Source: Advenella faeciporci (GTDB lineage Bacteria > Pseudomonadota > Gammaproteobacteria > Burkholderiales > Burkholderiaceae_B). From it: 64,000 nucleotides of DNA. This document shows, in pieces, positions 49,976 through 59,521 of the stretch. The DNA lies in contig NZ_BMYS01000003.1 of NCBI RefSeq assembly GCF_014652395.1, forward strand, positions 62,613-126,612, in the 5' to 3' direction. The notes under the pieces are model-generated. The model searched no databases. It saw only the letters and a list, made by a program, of their open reading frames with translations, and had not been told where the DNA came from. The translations under genes and the position numbers were made by a program. Every line of letters begins with the position of its first letter. Position 1 is the stretch's first letter.

Positions 49976-50943
49976 TGTGGTGCCTCTTCCCATTGAATAT
50001 TGGCAATAACCTGCTGCATGTCTTGCGCCAGCGCGGACTCAAATTCACAAACCGTTTCGGTTTCGGGGTCGATGAATTGCAGCCGTCTTGCATGTAGCAT
50101 TTGCCGCTGCGCCCCTGCCCATGGTTTGCCACCGTATAACTCATCGCCAAGAAGCGGATGCCCGATACTGGATAAGTGCACCCTGATTTGATGCGTGCGT
50201 CCGGTTTCAAGTTTGCAGCGTACCCATGACACGGATTTATCTTCCACCATACCCGATGCAAGCAGGGCATAGTGAGTCCGGGCTTCTTTGGGCGCAATGG
50301 GCCGGTCGGTTGACATCCGCACCGGTACTTTACGGTCGCGCCCTATCGGAGCGTCTATTATTCCCTGTGGCATAACCCTGCCCATCACCAGGGCAACGTA
50401 TTCGCGACCCACTGTTCGGGCCTGCAATTGCCTCACCAGGTGGGTTTGTGCCTGTTCGGTACGGGCAACCACCAGAAGACCTGACGTATCCTTGTCGAGC
50501 CGGTGAACAATACCTGCACGTGGCACCTGCGACAACTCGGGAAAGCGGTAAAGCAGGCCATTTAGCAGGGTACCATGCCAATTGCCGGCCCCCGGATGGG
50601 TCACCAGCCCAGCGGGCTTTTCAACCACTATCCACTGACTGTTTTGCCCCAAAACCGTGAATTCAACCGGTTCTGGCGTGAACGCCAGGCTTTCTTCGGC
50701 AATGGGCTCCCAGACAGTGATAATGTCACTGGCTCCTACAATCTGCCTGACTTTACCCTGTTTTTCGTTTACAGTTACATATCCCGATTCTATCCAGGAT
50801 TGCAGCCGGCTTCTTGAATGCTCGGGAATCAATTGTGCCAGTATCTTGTCAAGGCGATCACCCTTTACCGAAACCGGCACCCTGAAAATGCGTGGTTCTG
50901 TGTCAATAAATTCATCTTGTTGGGAAATTGTGGTATCAGACAT
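49972..50943 (-). CDS. rluD: 23S rRNA pseudouridine synthase RluD
   Basis: RluD modifies uridines 1911, 1915 and 1917 in helix 69 of 23S rRNA. The 323 residues have an S4 domain (RLDKILAQLIPEHSRSRLQSWI), the catalytic Asp in HRLDKDTSGLLVVA and the C-terminal RTHQIRVHLSSIGHPLLGD. Divergent from bamD, with 85 nt between; rluD, pgeF and bamD often sit together in betaproteobacteria. Confidence 0.96.
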   Translation of the reverse strand: MSDTTISQQDEFIDTEPRIFRVPVSVKGDRLDKILAQLIPEHSRSRLQSWIESGYVTVNEKQGKVRQIVGASDIITVWEPIAEESLAFTPEPVEFTVLGQNSQWIVVEKPAGLVTHPGAGNWHGTLLNGLLYRFPELSQVPRAGIVHRLDKDTSGLLVVARTEQAQTHLVRQLQARTVGREYVALVMGRVMPQGIIDAPIGRDRKVPVRMSTDRPIAPKEARTHYALLASGMVEDKSVSWVRCKLETGRTHQIRVHLSSIGHPLLGDELYGGKPWAGAQRQMLHARRLQFIDPETETVCEFESALAQDMQQVIANIQWEEAPQ

Positions 50944-51028
50944 GGATTAATAATCATATAATGTTGTGTCGCAATGCTAACATTGTGTGAACCGTTTTGG
51001 CCTTTAACTTACTGTAACCCATCTAATT

Positions 51029-51856
51029 ATGCAAAAAAGTATTCTTCGTCACTCATTATTGGTGCTGTGTTCCCTGGCCTTGGCCGGGTGCAGTGGTGTG
51101 TTCAAGAGCCAGGAAGACAAAACACAAGGTTGGACAGCAGATCAGCTTTACCAGGAAGCCCGGGAAAACGTACGGGCGTCTGAGTGGAAAAGTGCCAGCC
51201 AGCACCTGAAAGCCGTGGAAACCCGCTTCCCTTATAGCAGCCAGGCCCAACAGGCACTTATTGACCAGGCGTATGTATACTGGAAAGATGACGAACCCGA
51301 ACAGGCAACGGCGGCCATTAACCGTTTCCTTGCATTGTACCCCAACCATCCCGGCACCGATTACATGCTGTACCTTAAAGGCCTGGTTACCTTTACACCG
51401 CCCAGTGCATTCTTAAGCAGCTATACCGGTCAGGATCCCAGCGAACGGGACCCCAAAGGCCTGCGCCAGTCCTACCAGGCATTCAATGAGCTGATCAGCC
51501 GCTATCCCGACAGTCGTTACGCCCATGACGCGCGTTCCCGCCTTACCTGGCTGGTTAGCACCATTGCCGAAAATGAAGTTAACGTTGCCGAGTACTATTA
51601 CAAACGGGATGCCTACGTAGCGGCCATTAATCGCAGCCAGGCGGTCATTCGTGATTTCTCGGGCGTTCAGGCAGCCGAGCGTGCCCTGTACATCATGATG
51701 AAGTCGTATGAAAAGCTGGGTATGAACGAACAGGCCAATGACGCCAAACGCGTGCTTGATCAAAACTTTCCCGAAAGCAAATTTTATGCGCAAGGTCTTG
51801 ACGGCGACAAACACTGGACCGACATGTTCAAGCCTGCGTCATGGTTTGATAACTAA
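51029..51856 (+). CDS. bamD: Outer-membrane assembly lipoprotein BamD
   Basis: BamD is the essential lipoprotein of the BAM complex that folds outer-membrane barrels. The 275-residue protein has a signal with lipobox LAGC (Cys21) and five TPR-like repeats; LYQEARENVRASEWKSA and PFYSSQAQQALIDQAYVYWK-like RFPYSSQAQQALIDQAYVYW are typical. A bidirectional terminator follows at 51903. Confidence 0.96.
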   Translation: MQKSILRHSLLVLCSLALAGCSGVFKSQEDKTQGWTADQLYQEARENVRASEWKSASQHLKAVETRFPYSSQAQQALIDQAYVYWKDDEPEQATAAINRFLALYPNHPGTDYMLYLKGLVTFTPPSAFLSSYTGQDPSERDPKGLRQSYQAFNELISRYPDSRYAHDARSRLTWLVSTIAENEVNVAEYYYKRDAYVAAINRSQAVIRDFSGVQAAERALYIMMKSYEKLGMNEQANDAKRVLDQNFPESKFYAQGLDGDKHWTDMFKPASWFDN

Positions 51857-51902
51857 TCAGGGAAACGGGTAAATTCAATACAAGCTTTCCAACCAGATTG
51901 GC

Positions 51903-51948
51903 AAAACCCCGGCAAATTGGCTTTTATGGCCAGTTTGCCGGGGTTTTT
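51903..51948. terminator. Bidirectional terminator between bamD and the helicase gene
   Basis: AAAACCCCGGCAAA and TTTGCCGGGGTTTTT pair fully, with an inner GGC/GCC stem. It serves both convergent genes. Confidence 0.88.
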
Positions 51949-51952
51949 AAAT

Positions 51953-54013
51953 TTAACTGGCCTCATCGGCCGGTGGTTTGGGTTTGGCAAAAAAGTCAAC
52001 GGCCTCTTCCAAATAGCGGGTCCGGCTAAAGGAAGGCAACCCGCGCCAGAGCAATTTTCCATAAGGCTTCTCTACCAGCCTGCGGTCACCCACCATTAAT
52101 ACCCCCCAGTCACTTTCAGTACGAATAAGACGTCCAGCTCCCTGCTTCAGGGCAATCGCCGCGCCAGGTATCTGGTATTCAAAAAACGGGTTCCCCCCTT
52201 CCTCACGACACGCCTTGATACGCGCTTCCAGCACGGGATCATCGGGTGGGGCAAAAGGAAGTTTGTCGATAGCCACAAGGGTAAGGATATCCCCCGGAAA
52301 ATCCACACCTTCCCAAAAACTGGCACTGCCAACCAGCACGGCATTGGCATGTTGCCTGAATCGCTGGATAAGTTGCCCGCGGGTGCTTTCCCCTTGCCTC
52401 ATCACAGGACGGTCAATATCTTCCTTGTCAAACGCCTTGATCAGCAGATGAGCAAAATAATCAACCGCCCTGAGCGTGGTGCACAACACCAGGACGCCAC
52501 CAGCCGTTGCCTTGATCAGGGGCAGCAATGTATCCACAAAGGCCTGGGCAAACTCGGGGGATTGGGTTTCAGGCAGATGGTTGGGCACATATAGCAAGGC
52601 CTTGTCTTTGTAATTGAAAGGCGATTCCCAGCGTTCGGTGCGGGCATTGTACAAACCCAGCTGCCTGGTGAAATGGGAAAAATCTTTATAAACGGAAAGC
52701 GTGGCCGAGGTAAAAACCCAGGCCTGGTCCGGTTTTTTATATCGGGCAAATGTATGCACCGACAAGGGAGCCGAATTCAGTCGCAAATGATGCAAGCCAA
52801 ATTCCACCCACCTTACCAGCACTTCCTGCTGACGGGGTTTCTTATTGACAACCGCTGTTTTTTCATTTTTTTCATCAGAGTCAGGCTCTACCTCGGGCAA
52901 GGCACTGTGGGTCCAGCGATAAATTTTTGCCCTTAGCTCTGCACCACTTTTGGCGGCTGTCATCAAGTCCGGGTGCCGCTCTTGCACCGCCACCAGCATG
53001 CGAACCAGCTTATCCAGCTCGTCTTCCATATTGGCCAGTGCCTCGTTGAATTTTTCCGCTTCGGGTATTTGTTCGTAGGTGGCCCTTTTACCCGGCATTT
53101 TGTCTATGCCGGCAGCCACCAGACGCAAATCCTTCACATAGTATTCCACTTTTTTGCAGGCCTCGCTCCAGCGTGCCGAATCACGTGCCTGGGCCAGACA
53201 GGCCACCTCGGTGGTTTTCAGGAAATCCATGATTTGCGAGGTGGAAACCGTATCACCCATGAAGCGGGTGGCCGTATCGGGCAACTGGTGCGCCTCATCA
53301 AAAATGACGGTATCAGCGGCCGGCAGCAAATCGGCAATGCCCTCTTCTTTTAATACCAGGTCGGCAAAAAACAGGGCATGGTTAATCACCACGACATCGG
53401 CTTCCTGAGCATTGCGCCGTGCTTTAAGCAAAAAGCAGTCTTTAACAAAGGGACAATCCTGATTCAGGCAGTTCTCACGGGTGGAAGTGGCCCTGCCCCA
53501 GATATCGGCATCTTCGGGCACCTGGGCGCAATCGGTTTTGTCACCCGTATGGCTGCGGTCGGCAAATTGCCGGATATACCGAAGCTGCACGACCTCTTCT
53601 TTTGAACGCAGGGAACGGTCGTCCTGCTCCATCCGGCTTAAGTGATAATGGCAGACATAATTGCTTCGCCCCTTAAGCAGGGCAACATGAACCGGTACCG
53701 CCATGACTTTTTTCAGGCGTGGCACATCTTTGGTATACAGTTGGTCTTGCAAGGTACGGGTACCGGTTGACACAATAACCTTGCCACCCGACAAAAAAGC
53801 GGGCACCAGATAGGCCCAGGTTTTACCGGTACCGGTACCGGCTTCAGCAACCAGGACCGATTTGGCCTGAATGGTTTCATCAATGGCCTGTGCAAGCTGG
53901 ATTTGCGCATCCCGCACCTTGTAACCCGGAATGGCACCGGAAAAAGGCCCCTCTTGCAGGAACCAATCGGATATATCAAAATCAAGAACTCGCACACGCT
54001 TTCCAAACAACAA
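51953..54013 (-). CDS. DinG/YoaA-type ATP-dependent DNA helicase
   Basis: An XPD-like superfamily 2 helicase with a 4Fe-4S cluster, involved in replication-repair of unusual DNA structures. The 686-residue protein has Walker A AEAGTGTGKTW, DEAH in FDEAHQLPDT, four cluster-type Cys (in KTDCAQV, RENCLNQDCPF and VKDCF) and motif VI ALKQGAGRLIRTE. The start is not an ATG: TTG 54013 is the longest and GTG 53995 an alternative. The 3' end lies close to the bidirectional terminator. Confidence 0.92.
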   Translation of the reverse strand: MLFGKRVRVLDFDISDWFLQEGPFSGAIPGYKVRDAQIQLAQAIDETIQAKSVLVAEAGTGTGKTWAYLVPAFLSGGKVIVSTGTRTLQDQLYTKDVPRLKKVMAVPVHVALLKGRSNYVCHYHLSRMEQDDRSLRSKEEVVQLRYIRQFADRSHTGDKTDCAQVPEDADIWGRATSTRENCLNQDCPFVKDCFLLKARRNAQEADVVVINHALFFADLVLKEEGIADLLPAADTVIFDEAHQLPDTATRFMGDTVSTSQIMDFLKTTEVACLAQARDSARWSEACKKVEYYVKDLRLVAAGIDKMPGKRATYEQIPEAEKFNEALANMEDELDKLVRMLVAVQERHPDLMTAAKSGAELRAKIYRWTHSALPEVEPDSDEKNEKTAVVNKKPRQQEVLVRWVEFGLHHLRLNSAPLSVHTFARYKKPDQAWVFTSATLSVYKDFSHFTRQLGLYNARTERWESPFNYKDKALLYVPNHLPETQSPEFAQAFVDTLLPLIKATAGGVLVLCTTLRAVDYFAHLLIKAFDKEDIDRPVMRQGESTRGQLIQRFRQHANAVLVGSASFWEGVDFPGDILTLVAIDKLPFAPPDDPVLEARIKACREEGGNPFFEYQIPGAAIALKQGAGRLIRTESDWGVLMVGDRRLVEKPYGKLLWRGLPSFSRTRYLEEAVDFFAKPKPPADEAS

Positions 54014-54212
54014 AAAATAAAGGCAACCTGCCCAGACTCCATTTTAATGATAGTAACGAAGCTGCAGCACTTATCCACGCAAAGAGGACGAAATAATCCG
54101 GCCTCAGGCGACAACCATGCCTACAAATTAACGAATATCGGTAACCCCCTCACTACAAGCACGTCGCTTATGGCACAATTTACAGTTCGTTTTTAATTAT
54201 TCTTAAGCAAAC

Positions 54213-56573
54213 ATGTCCGAAACACCAAGTACCGAAACTGCCACAGGCATTGATGAACAACGCATTATTACGCTACTGGCCCAGGAGCTGAACGTACGTC
54301 CGGCACAAATTGCCGCTACGGTTTCCCTGCTTGATGAAGGTGCAACCGTTCCCTTTATCGCCCGTTACCGCAAAGAAGTAACCGGTGGCCTTGACGACAC
54401 CGTATTGCGTAATCTTGAAGTCCGCCTTTCATATGTGCGGGAGCTTGAAACCCGTCGTCTGGCCATTATTGAATCCATCAGCCAGCAGGGCAAACTGACT
54501 CCCGAACTGGAAGCCGCCATCGGCACGGCCGATACCAAGCAGCGCCTTGAAGACCTGTACGCCCCATTCAAGCCCAAGCGCCGCACCCGGGCCCAAATTG
54601 CCAAAGAGGCAGGCCTCGAGCCCCTGGCCGATGAAATCCTGACTAATAAAAATGCGGTGCCAGCCGAGCTGGCCGAACAATACATCAACCCTGAATTGAA
54701 CATCAAGGATGCCAAAGCTGCCCTTGACGGTGCCCGCGACATTCTGGCTGAACGTTTTGCCGAAAACGCCGACTTGCTGGCCGACATGCGCGAGCACTTA
54801 TGGAACCAGGGTTGGCTATATTCCAAGGTTGTGGAAGGCAAGGAAACCGAAGGCGACAATTTCCGTGACTGGTTTGATTTCAAGGAGCCGGTCAAAACCC
54901 TGCCTTCGCATCGCATTCTGGCGTTACTGCGTGGACGCCAGCAGGGAATGCTTGATTTGCGCATCGGCCTGAATGAAGAACAGGATGCCCTGGTGCCCCA
55001 CCCCTGTGTGGTTCGCATTAGCGATTTCCTGCAGCTGGATGCCGATTATACCCTTGATGCCGATACGCGTGGCAAATGGCTGGCCGAGGTTTCCCGCTGG
55101 ACATGGCGGGTTAAACTGTTAACCGCCTTTGAATCTGAAATGATTGGCAAACTGCGCGAACAGGCCGAAGAAGAGGCGATCAAGGTGTTTGCCGCCAACC
55201 TGAAAGACCTGTTGCTGGCCGCCCCAGCCGGACCAAAATCGGTGCTGGGACTGGACCCGGGCATTCGTACCGGTGTGAAGGTTGCCGCCATTGACCCAAC
55301 CGGAAAGCTGCTGGAGACCGCCACCATCTATCCGTTTGAGCCACGCCGTGACCGCGAAGGTTCCATCCGTAGCCTGGCCGCTTTGATTGCCCGCCACAAG
55401 ATCCAGTTAATTGCCATTGGCAACGGAACCGCTTCGCGCGAAACCGAAAAACTGGTGGCTGACATGCTGCAGGCTTTCCCCAACCCCGATGTCAAGAAAA
55501 TCGTGGTTTCCGAAGCTGGCGCATCGGTTTACTCGGCCTCTGAACTGGCGGCCAAAGAGTTTCCCGACCTGGATGTCAGCCTGCGTGGTGCCGTTTCCAT
55601 TGCCCGTCGCCTGCAAGACCCGCTGGCCGAACTGGTCAAAATTGAACCCAAGGCAATTGGCGTTGGCCAGTACCAGCACGATGTCAACCAGCGTGAACTG
55701 GCCCGCTCACTGGATGCGGTCATCGAGGATTGCGTGAACGCGGTAGGCGTTGATGTGAATACCGCCTCTGCCCCCCTGCTAACCCGCGTTTCAGGCCTGA
55801 ACACCACATTAGCCAAAAATATTGTAGAGTGGCGTGACCAGAATGGCGCCTTCCCCAACCGCGCCGCCCTCATGAACGTCTCCCGTTTTGGTGCCAAAGC
55901 CTTTGAACAGGCAGCCGGTTTCCTGCGTATCCCCAACGGAGACAATCCACTGGACGCCTCTTCAGTTCACCCTGAAGCCTACCCGGTGGTAGCGCGTATC
56001 CTGGATAAAATACAGGCAAATGTCAAAACCATCATTGGCAAAAAAGATGCCCTCAAGGGGGTTTCGCCTGCCGATTTCATTGATGAGCGTTTCGGCTTGC
56101 CAACGGTCAGGGATATTTTCAGTGAACTTGAAAAACCGGGCCGTGACCCGCGTCCCGAATTCAAAACCGCCACTTTCAAGGAAGGCATTGAAACCATTAA
56201 CGACTTGCTGCCCGGCATGATCCTGGAAGGTGTAGTCACCAACGTGGCCAACTTTGGGGCCTTTGTGGATATTGGTGTGCACCAGGATGGGCTGGTGCAT
56301 ATTTCCGCCCTTGCGGACAAGTTTGTCAAAGACCCGCGCGATGTGGTCCGGGTTGGGCAAACGGTTCAGGTCAAGGTTCAGGAAGTAGACGCGCAACGCA
56401 AACGGATTGCCTTGACCATGCGGCTGAATGACGAGAGCCTGCCGGTTAGCCGTGGCAACGCCAGCGCCCCGGCGGGCAACCGTCCCCGCGGACAGGGCCG
56501 CCAGCAACAGGCCGATAACAAACCGCCTGCCAACAACGCCATGGCCGCTGCCTTTGCCAAGCTTAAGAAATAG
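54213..56573 (+). CDS. tex: Tex-family RNA-binding transcription accessory protein
   Basis: Tex binds nucleic acid and is linked to transcription and toxin expression in Bordetella. The 786 residues are standard: N-terminal helical domain, YqgF-like domain from about 350 (VLGLDPGIRTGVKVAAID), HhH helices (CVNAVGVDVNTASAPLLTRVSGL), and a C-terminal S1 domain (GMILEGVVTNVANFGAFVDIG). A Gln/Pro/Gly-rich tail follows. Monocistronic; terminator-like hairpins follow. Confidence 0.97.
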   Translation: MSETPSTETATGIDEQRIITLLAQELNVRPAQIAATVSLLDEGATVPFIARYRKEVTGGLDDTVLRNLEVRLSYVRELETRRLAIIESISQQGKLTPELEAAIGTADTKQRLEDLYAPFKPKRRTRAQIAKEAGLEPLADEILTNKNAVPAELAEQYINPELNIKDAKAALDGARDILAERFAENADLLADMREHLWNQGWLYSKVVEGKETEGDNFRDWFDFKEPVKTLPSHRILALLRGRQQGMLDLRIGLNEEQDALVPHPCVVRISDFLQLDADYTLDADTRGKWLAEVSRWTWRVKLLTAFESEMIGKLREQAEEEAIKVFAANLKDLLLAAPAGPKSVLGLDPGIRTGVKVAAIDPTGKLLETATIYPFEPRRDREGSIRSLAALIARHKIQLIAIGNGTASRETEKLVADMLQAFPNPDVKKIVVSEAGASVYSASELAAKEFPDLDVSLRGAVSIARRLQDPLAELVKIEPKAIGVGQYQHDVNQRELARSLDAVIEDCVNAVGVDVNTASAPLLTRVSGLNTTLAKNIVEWRDQNGAFPNRAALMNVSRFGAKAFEQAAGFLRIPNGDNPLDASSVHPEAYPVVARILDKIQANVKTIIGKKDALKGVSPADFIDERFGLPTVRDIFSELEKPGRDPRPEFKTATFKEGIETINDLLPGMILEGVVTNVANFGAFVDIGVHQDGLVHISALADKFVKDPRDVVRVGQTVQVKVQEVDAQRKRIALTMRLNDESLPVSRGNASAPAGNRPRGQGRQQQADNKPPANNAMAAAFAKLKK

Positions 56574-56593
56574 GCGGGTATAACAAGAACAAA

Positions 56594-56664
56594 GCCTGGT
56601 TCCCATTCGACTGCGTGGGAAACAAGACTGGAGCCAGGCATTCCCACGCAGGAGCGTGGGAACG
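56594..56664. repeat. Two short palindromic repeat units after tex
   Basis: Two imperfect palindromes of one family: GTTCCCATTCGACTGCGTGGGAAAC (56599-56623) given in parts as GTTCCCATTCGAC and TGCGTGGGAAAC, and CATTCCCACGCAGG AGCGTGGGAACG (56639-56664). An outer GCCTGG/CCAGGC pair encloses the first. TTCCCACGCNNGAGCGTGGGAA-like elements are scattered through many bacterial genomes as REP-like repeats. Confidence 0.7.
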
Positions 56665-56704
56665 AGTCATGTTCCGGTCATTATCGGCAAACTGAACGCA
56701 GCAC

Positions 56705-56735
56705 AAAAATGCCCCGAAGCGATTCGGGGCATTTT
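56705..56735. terminator. Bidirectional terminator between tex and the ABC exporter
   Basis: AAAAATGCCCCGAA and TTCGGGGCATTTT pair fully with a 4-nt loop (GCGA). It serves both tex and the convergent ABC exporter gene. Confidence 0.88.
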
Positions 56736-56766
56736 CATATGACCATACAAAACCAAAAAGCAAAAA

Positions 56767-58575
56767 TCAGGCTTCGGATGCTTCCAAAGCTTTGGAAGCC
56801 TGAAACTGCATGGTCCACATGCGGGCATAAATGGCATTTTTCTCCAGCAATTCGCTATGGGTGCCCTGCTCCATGATTCTGCCCTGATCCATCACGATAA
56901 TCCGGTCGGCATCCACAATGGTGGAAAGCCGGTGGGCAATAATCAGTGTGGTACGGTTTTTGGCAATCTGGAACAGTTCATCCTGAATCTTGCGCTCGGT
57001 TCGGGTGTCCAGCGCACTGGTGGCTTCATCCAGCACCAGAATGGGCGGATCTTTCAGAATGGTGCGGGCAATGGCCACCCTTTGCTTTTCACCCCCGGAC
57101 AACTTCAGGCCCCGCTCACCTACCTGTGACTCATACCCCTCGGGCAAGCTGGTCACGAACTGGTGAATACTGGCTGACTTAGCGGCTTCCATCACCTCTT
57201 CGTGCGTGGCCGAAGGACGGCCGTAAGCAATATTGTAGTAAATGGAATTGTTGAACAGCACCGTATCCTGAGGCACGATGCCAATATGCTGGCGCAGGCT
57301 TAACTGGGTGTAAGAACGGATATCCCTGCCATTAATCAGGATGCTTCCCGAACTGACATCATAAAAACGGAACAACAGCCGCGACAGGGTAGACTTGCCA
57401 GCCCCTGATGTGCCTACCACGGCCACCGTTTCTCCTGCCCCTACCTTGAAAGACACATGGTGCAAAATCTGCCGTTCGCTTTCATAAGAAAAACAGACAT
57501 CGCGAAACTCGATATCGGCCTGACGGGTATTTAAAACGACGGCCTCTTTGTTATCCTTGACCTCCTGCTGCTCATCCATGAGCCCGAACATTCGTTCCAT
57601 ATCAGACAAGGAGTTCTTGATTTCACGATAGATAAAACCCAAAAAATTCAGGGGTGCATACAGTTGCGTCAGGTAAGCCGAGACCAGCACCACATCACCC
57701 ACCGTCATACTGCCTTGTACAACCCGGTCTGCCGCCATCCACAGCAAAACAGTAATCCCGGTGGTAATAATGACACCCTGGCCCGCATTCAGAAAATTCA
57801 GTGAGACCTGGTTCTTGACGGACGAGTCCACCCACTTGCCCAGGTTCTCGTCATAACGGTTGATTTCATAGGCTTCATTATTAAAATATTTAACGGTTTC
57901 ATAGTTGATGAGGGCATCAATCGCCTGCGTATTGGCCATGCTGTCCAGACTGTTCATCCGTCGGCGCATGACCATGCGTTTTTCGGTCACGGTAAAGGTG
58001 AACAGGATATAGGCAATAATGGTTAGCATGGTTACCGCTGCAAACCAAAAGTCATAGCGCCATAACAAGATGCCCATTACCATCAACAATTCAAGCAGGG
58101 TAGGCAAAATATTGAACAGGGTGAAATTCAATACAAAGCCAATGCCCTTGGTACCCCGTTCTATATCCCTGCTAAGGCCGCCCGTTTGACGCTGCAGGTG
58201 AAACCGCATGGACAGGCCAAAAAGGTGTTCGAAGATGCGTTTGGCAATTTTACGGATAGAACCCTGCGTTACCTTGGCAAACAGGGCATCCCTGAGTTCA
58301 CCGAAAAGACTGCTGGAAATACGGGCAAAACCATAGGCCAGCAACGCGGCCACGGGCAAAACCAGCGCATTACCTGGCATACTCAGCTGATCAACAATAT
58401 CTTTCAGGAAAATGGGTAAAACCACGCTGGCCACTTTGGCCAACACCAGGCACAACAATGCAAGGCCAACACGCCATTTGAATTGCCACACATAAGGCAA
58501 CAGGGATAATATAACGCCAAAACTGACTTTTTTAGAGGCTGGTTTCTGTGGATTCTGCTCTGATTGGATTCTCAT
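56767..58575 (-). CDS. ABC exporter, Atm1/ABCB7-like fused permease-ATPase
   Basis: A 602-residue half-transporter: six membrane helices (about 25-310), then an ATPase with Walker A GTSGAGKS, signature LSGGEKQR, Walker B ILVLDEATSALD. The NYETVKYFNNEAYE and RGTKGIGFVLNF blocks are those of the Atm1/HMT1 group, which exports glutathione-linked metal or sulfur species. Substrate inferred only. The start overlaps the 3' end of dppF by 44 nt, an unusual link to a peptide importer operon. Confidence 0.88.
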   Translation of the reverse strand: MRIQSEQNPQKPASKKVSFGVILSLLPYVWQFKWRVGLALLCLVLAKVASVVLPIFLKDIVDQLSMPGNALVLPVAALLAYGFARISSSLFGELRDALFAKVTQGSIRKIAKRIFEHLFGLSMRFHLQRQTGGLSRDIERGTKGIGFVLNFTLFNILPTLLELLMVMGILLWRYDFWFAAVTMLTIIAYILFTFTVTEKRMVMRRRMNSLDSMANTQAIDALINYETVKYFNNEAYEINRYDENLGKWVDSSVKNQVSLNFLNAGQGVIITTGITVLLWMAADRVVQGSMTVGDVVLVSAYLTQLYAPLNFLGFIYREIKNSLSDMERMFGLMDEQQEVKDNKEAVVLNTRQADIEFRDVCFSYESERQILHHVSFKVGAGETVAVVGTSGAGKSTLSRLLFRFYDVSSGSILINGRDIRSYTQLSLRQHIGIVPQDTVLFNNSIYYNIAYGRPSATHEEVMEAAKSASIHQFVTSLPEGYESQVGERGLKLSGGEKQRVAIARTILKDPPILVLDEATSALDTRTERKIQDELFQIAKNRTTLIIAHRLSTIVDADRIIVMDQGRIMEQGTHSELLEKNAIYARMWTMQFQASKALEASEA

Positions 58576-59521
58576 ATATATTCTTGTAACAACGGACCCA
58601 TCTTATTGCCTGCGCCGCACCAAGGCTACGCAAAGGCTGGGCAAGATGACAACCCTTTTCATCCCGGTAACGACAACGGTCATAAAAAAAACAACCACTG
58701 GGCAAGTGACGGTTACCCGGCAATTCGGGTAAATCAATGGGCCCTGTCATGGTTTGGGCACCTGTCATGTCGGGAACAGCATCCAGCAAAAGTTCGGTAT
58801 AGGGATGTGCCGGTTTTTGCAATACTTCAGATGTGGGGCCCAACTCGACAATTTGCCCCAAATACATGACTGCAATCCTTTTGCTCATATGTTTTATAAC
58901 CGAAACATTATGGGAAATCAGGATATAACTTAAATTTCTGGCTTTTTGCAAATCATTAAGCAAATTCAGAATTTGCGCCTGTACCGAAATATCCAGCGCC
59001 GAGGTGGGCTCATCCAGCACAATAATATCAGGATTTGGGGCAAGCGCGCGTGCAATCGCAATGCGCTGACGCTGTCCACCAGAAAACTCGTGCGGGTAAC
59101 GATCCAGATATTCTTCACGCAATCCCACCTGAACCGCCAGGTCAGCGGCTATTTGACGCAACTGCACCCGTGAATGCCCACCCTGGATATGAATGGGCTC
59201 GGTAATCACTTTCCAGACAGGCAAACGCGGGTCCAGTGAAGACTGCGGGTCCTGGAACACAATCTGGATATTGGGTTTAGCGCTGGCAGTATGCCAGCTT
59301 ACCTTGCCACGGGTAGGCTGCAGCAACCCCATCAACACCTGGGCAAGCGTGCTTTTGCCACAACCCGACTCACCCACGATACCCAGGGTTTCACCTGCGC
59401 TGGCATGCAGGTCTATGCCATTCAGGACATGCGCGGTTGACTTGACCTGTCCCAACCAGTTTTTTTGTACGGGAAAATGAACATGAATATCGTTCAGGGA
59501 AACAAGGTGCTTATCGGGCAT
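58532..59521 (-). CDS. dppF: Dipeptide/oligopeptide ABC transporter ATP-binding protein DppF/OppF
   Basis: One of the two ATPases of a peptide importer. The 329 residues have Walker A GESGCGKSTL, signature SGGQRQR, Walker B IIVLDEPTSALD and the C-terminal oligopeptide/dipeptide region ending in CRYRDEKGCHLAQP, whose Cys pattern matches the 4Fe-4S-like motif of the family. ATG 59521 overlaps dppD by 11 nt; ATG 59530 is possible. Its 3' end overlaps the ABC exporter start. Confidence 0.93.
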   Translation of the reverse strand: MPDKHLVSLNDIHVHFPVQKNWLGQVKSTAHVLNGIDLHASAGETLGIVGESGCGKSTLAQVLMGLLQPTRGKVSWHTASAKPNIQIVFQDPQSSLDPRLPVWKVITEPIHIQGGHSRVQLRQIAADLAVQVGLREEYLDRYPHEFSGGQRQRIAIARALAPNPDIIVLDEPTSALDISVQAQILNLLNDLQKARNLSYILISHNVSVIKHMSKRIAVMYLGQIVELGPTSEVLQKPAHPYTELLLDAVPDMTGAQTMTGPIDLPELPGNRHLPSGCFFYDRCRYRDEKGCHLAQPLRSLGAAQAIRWVRCYKNIYENPIRAESTETSL

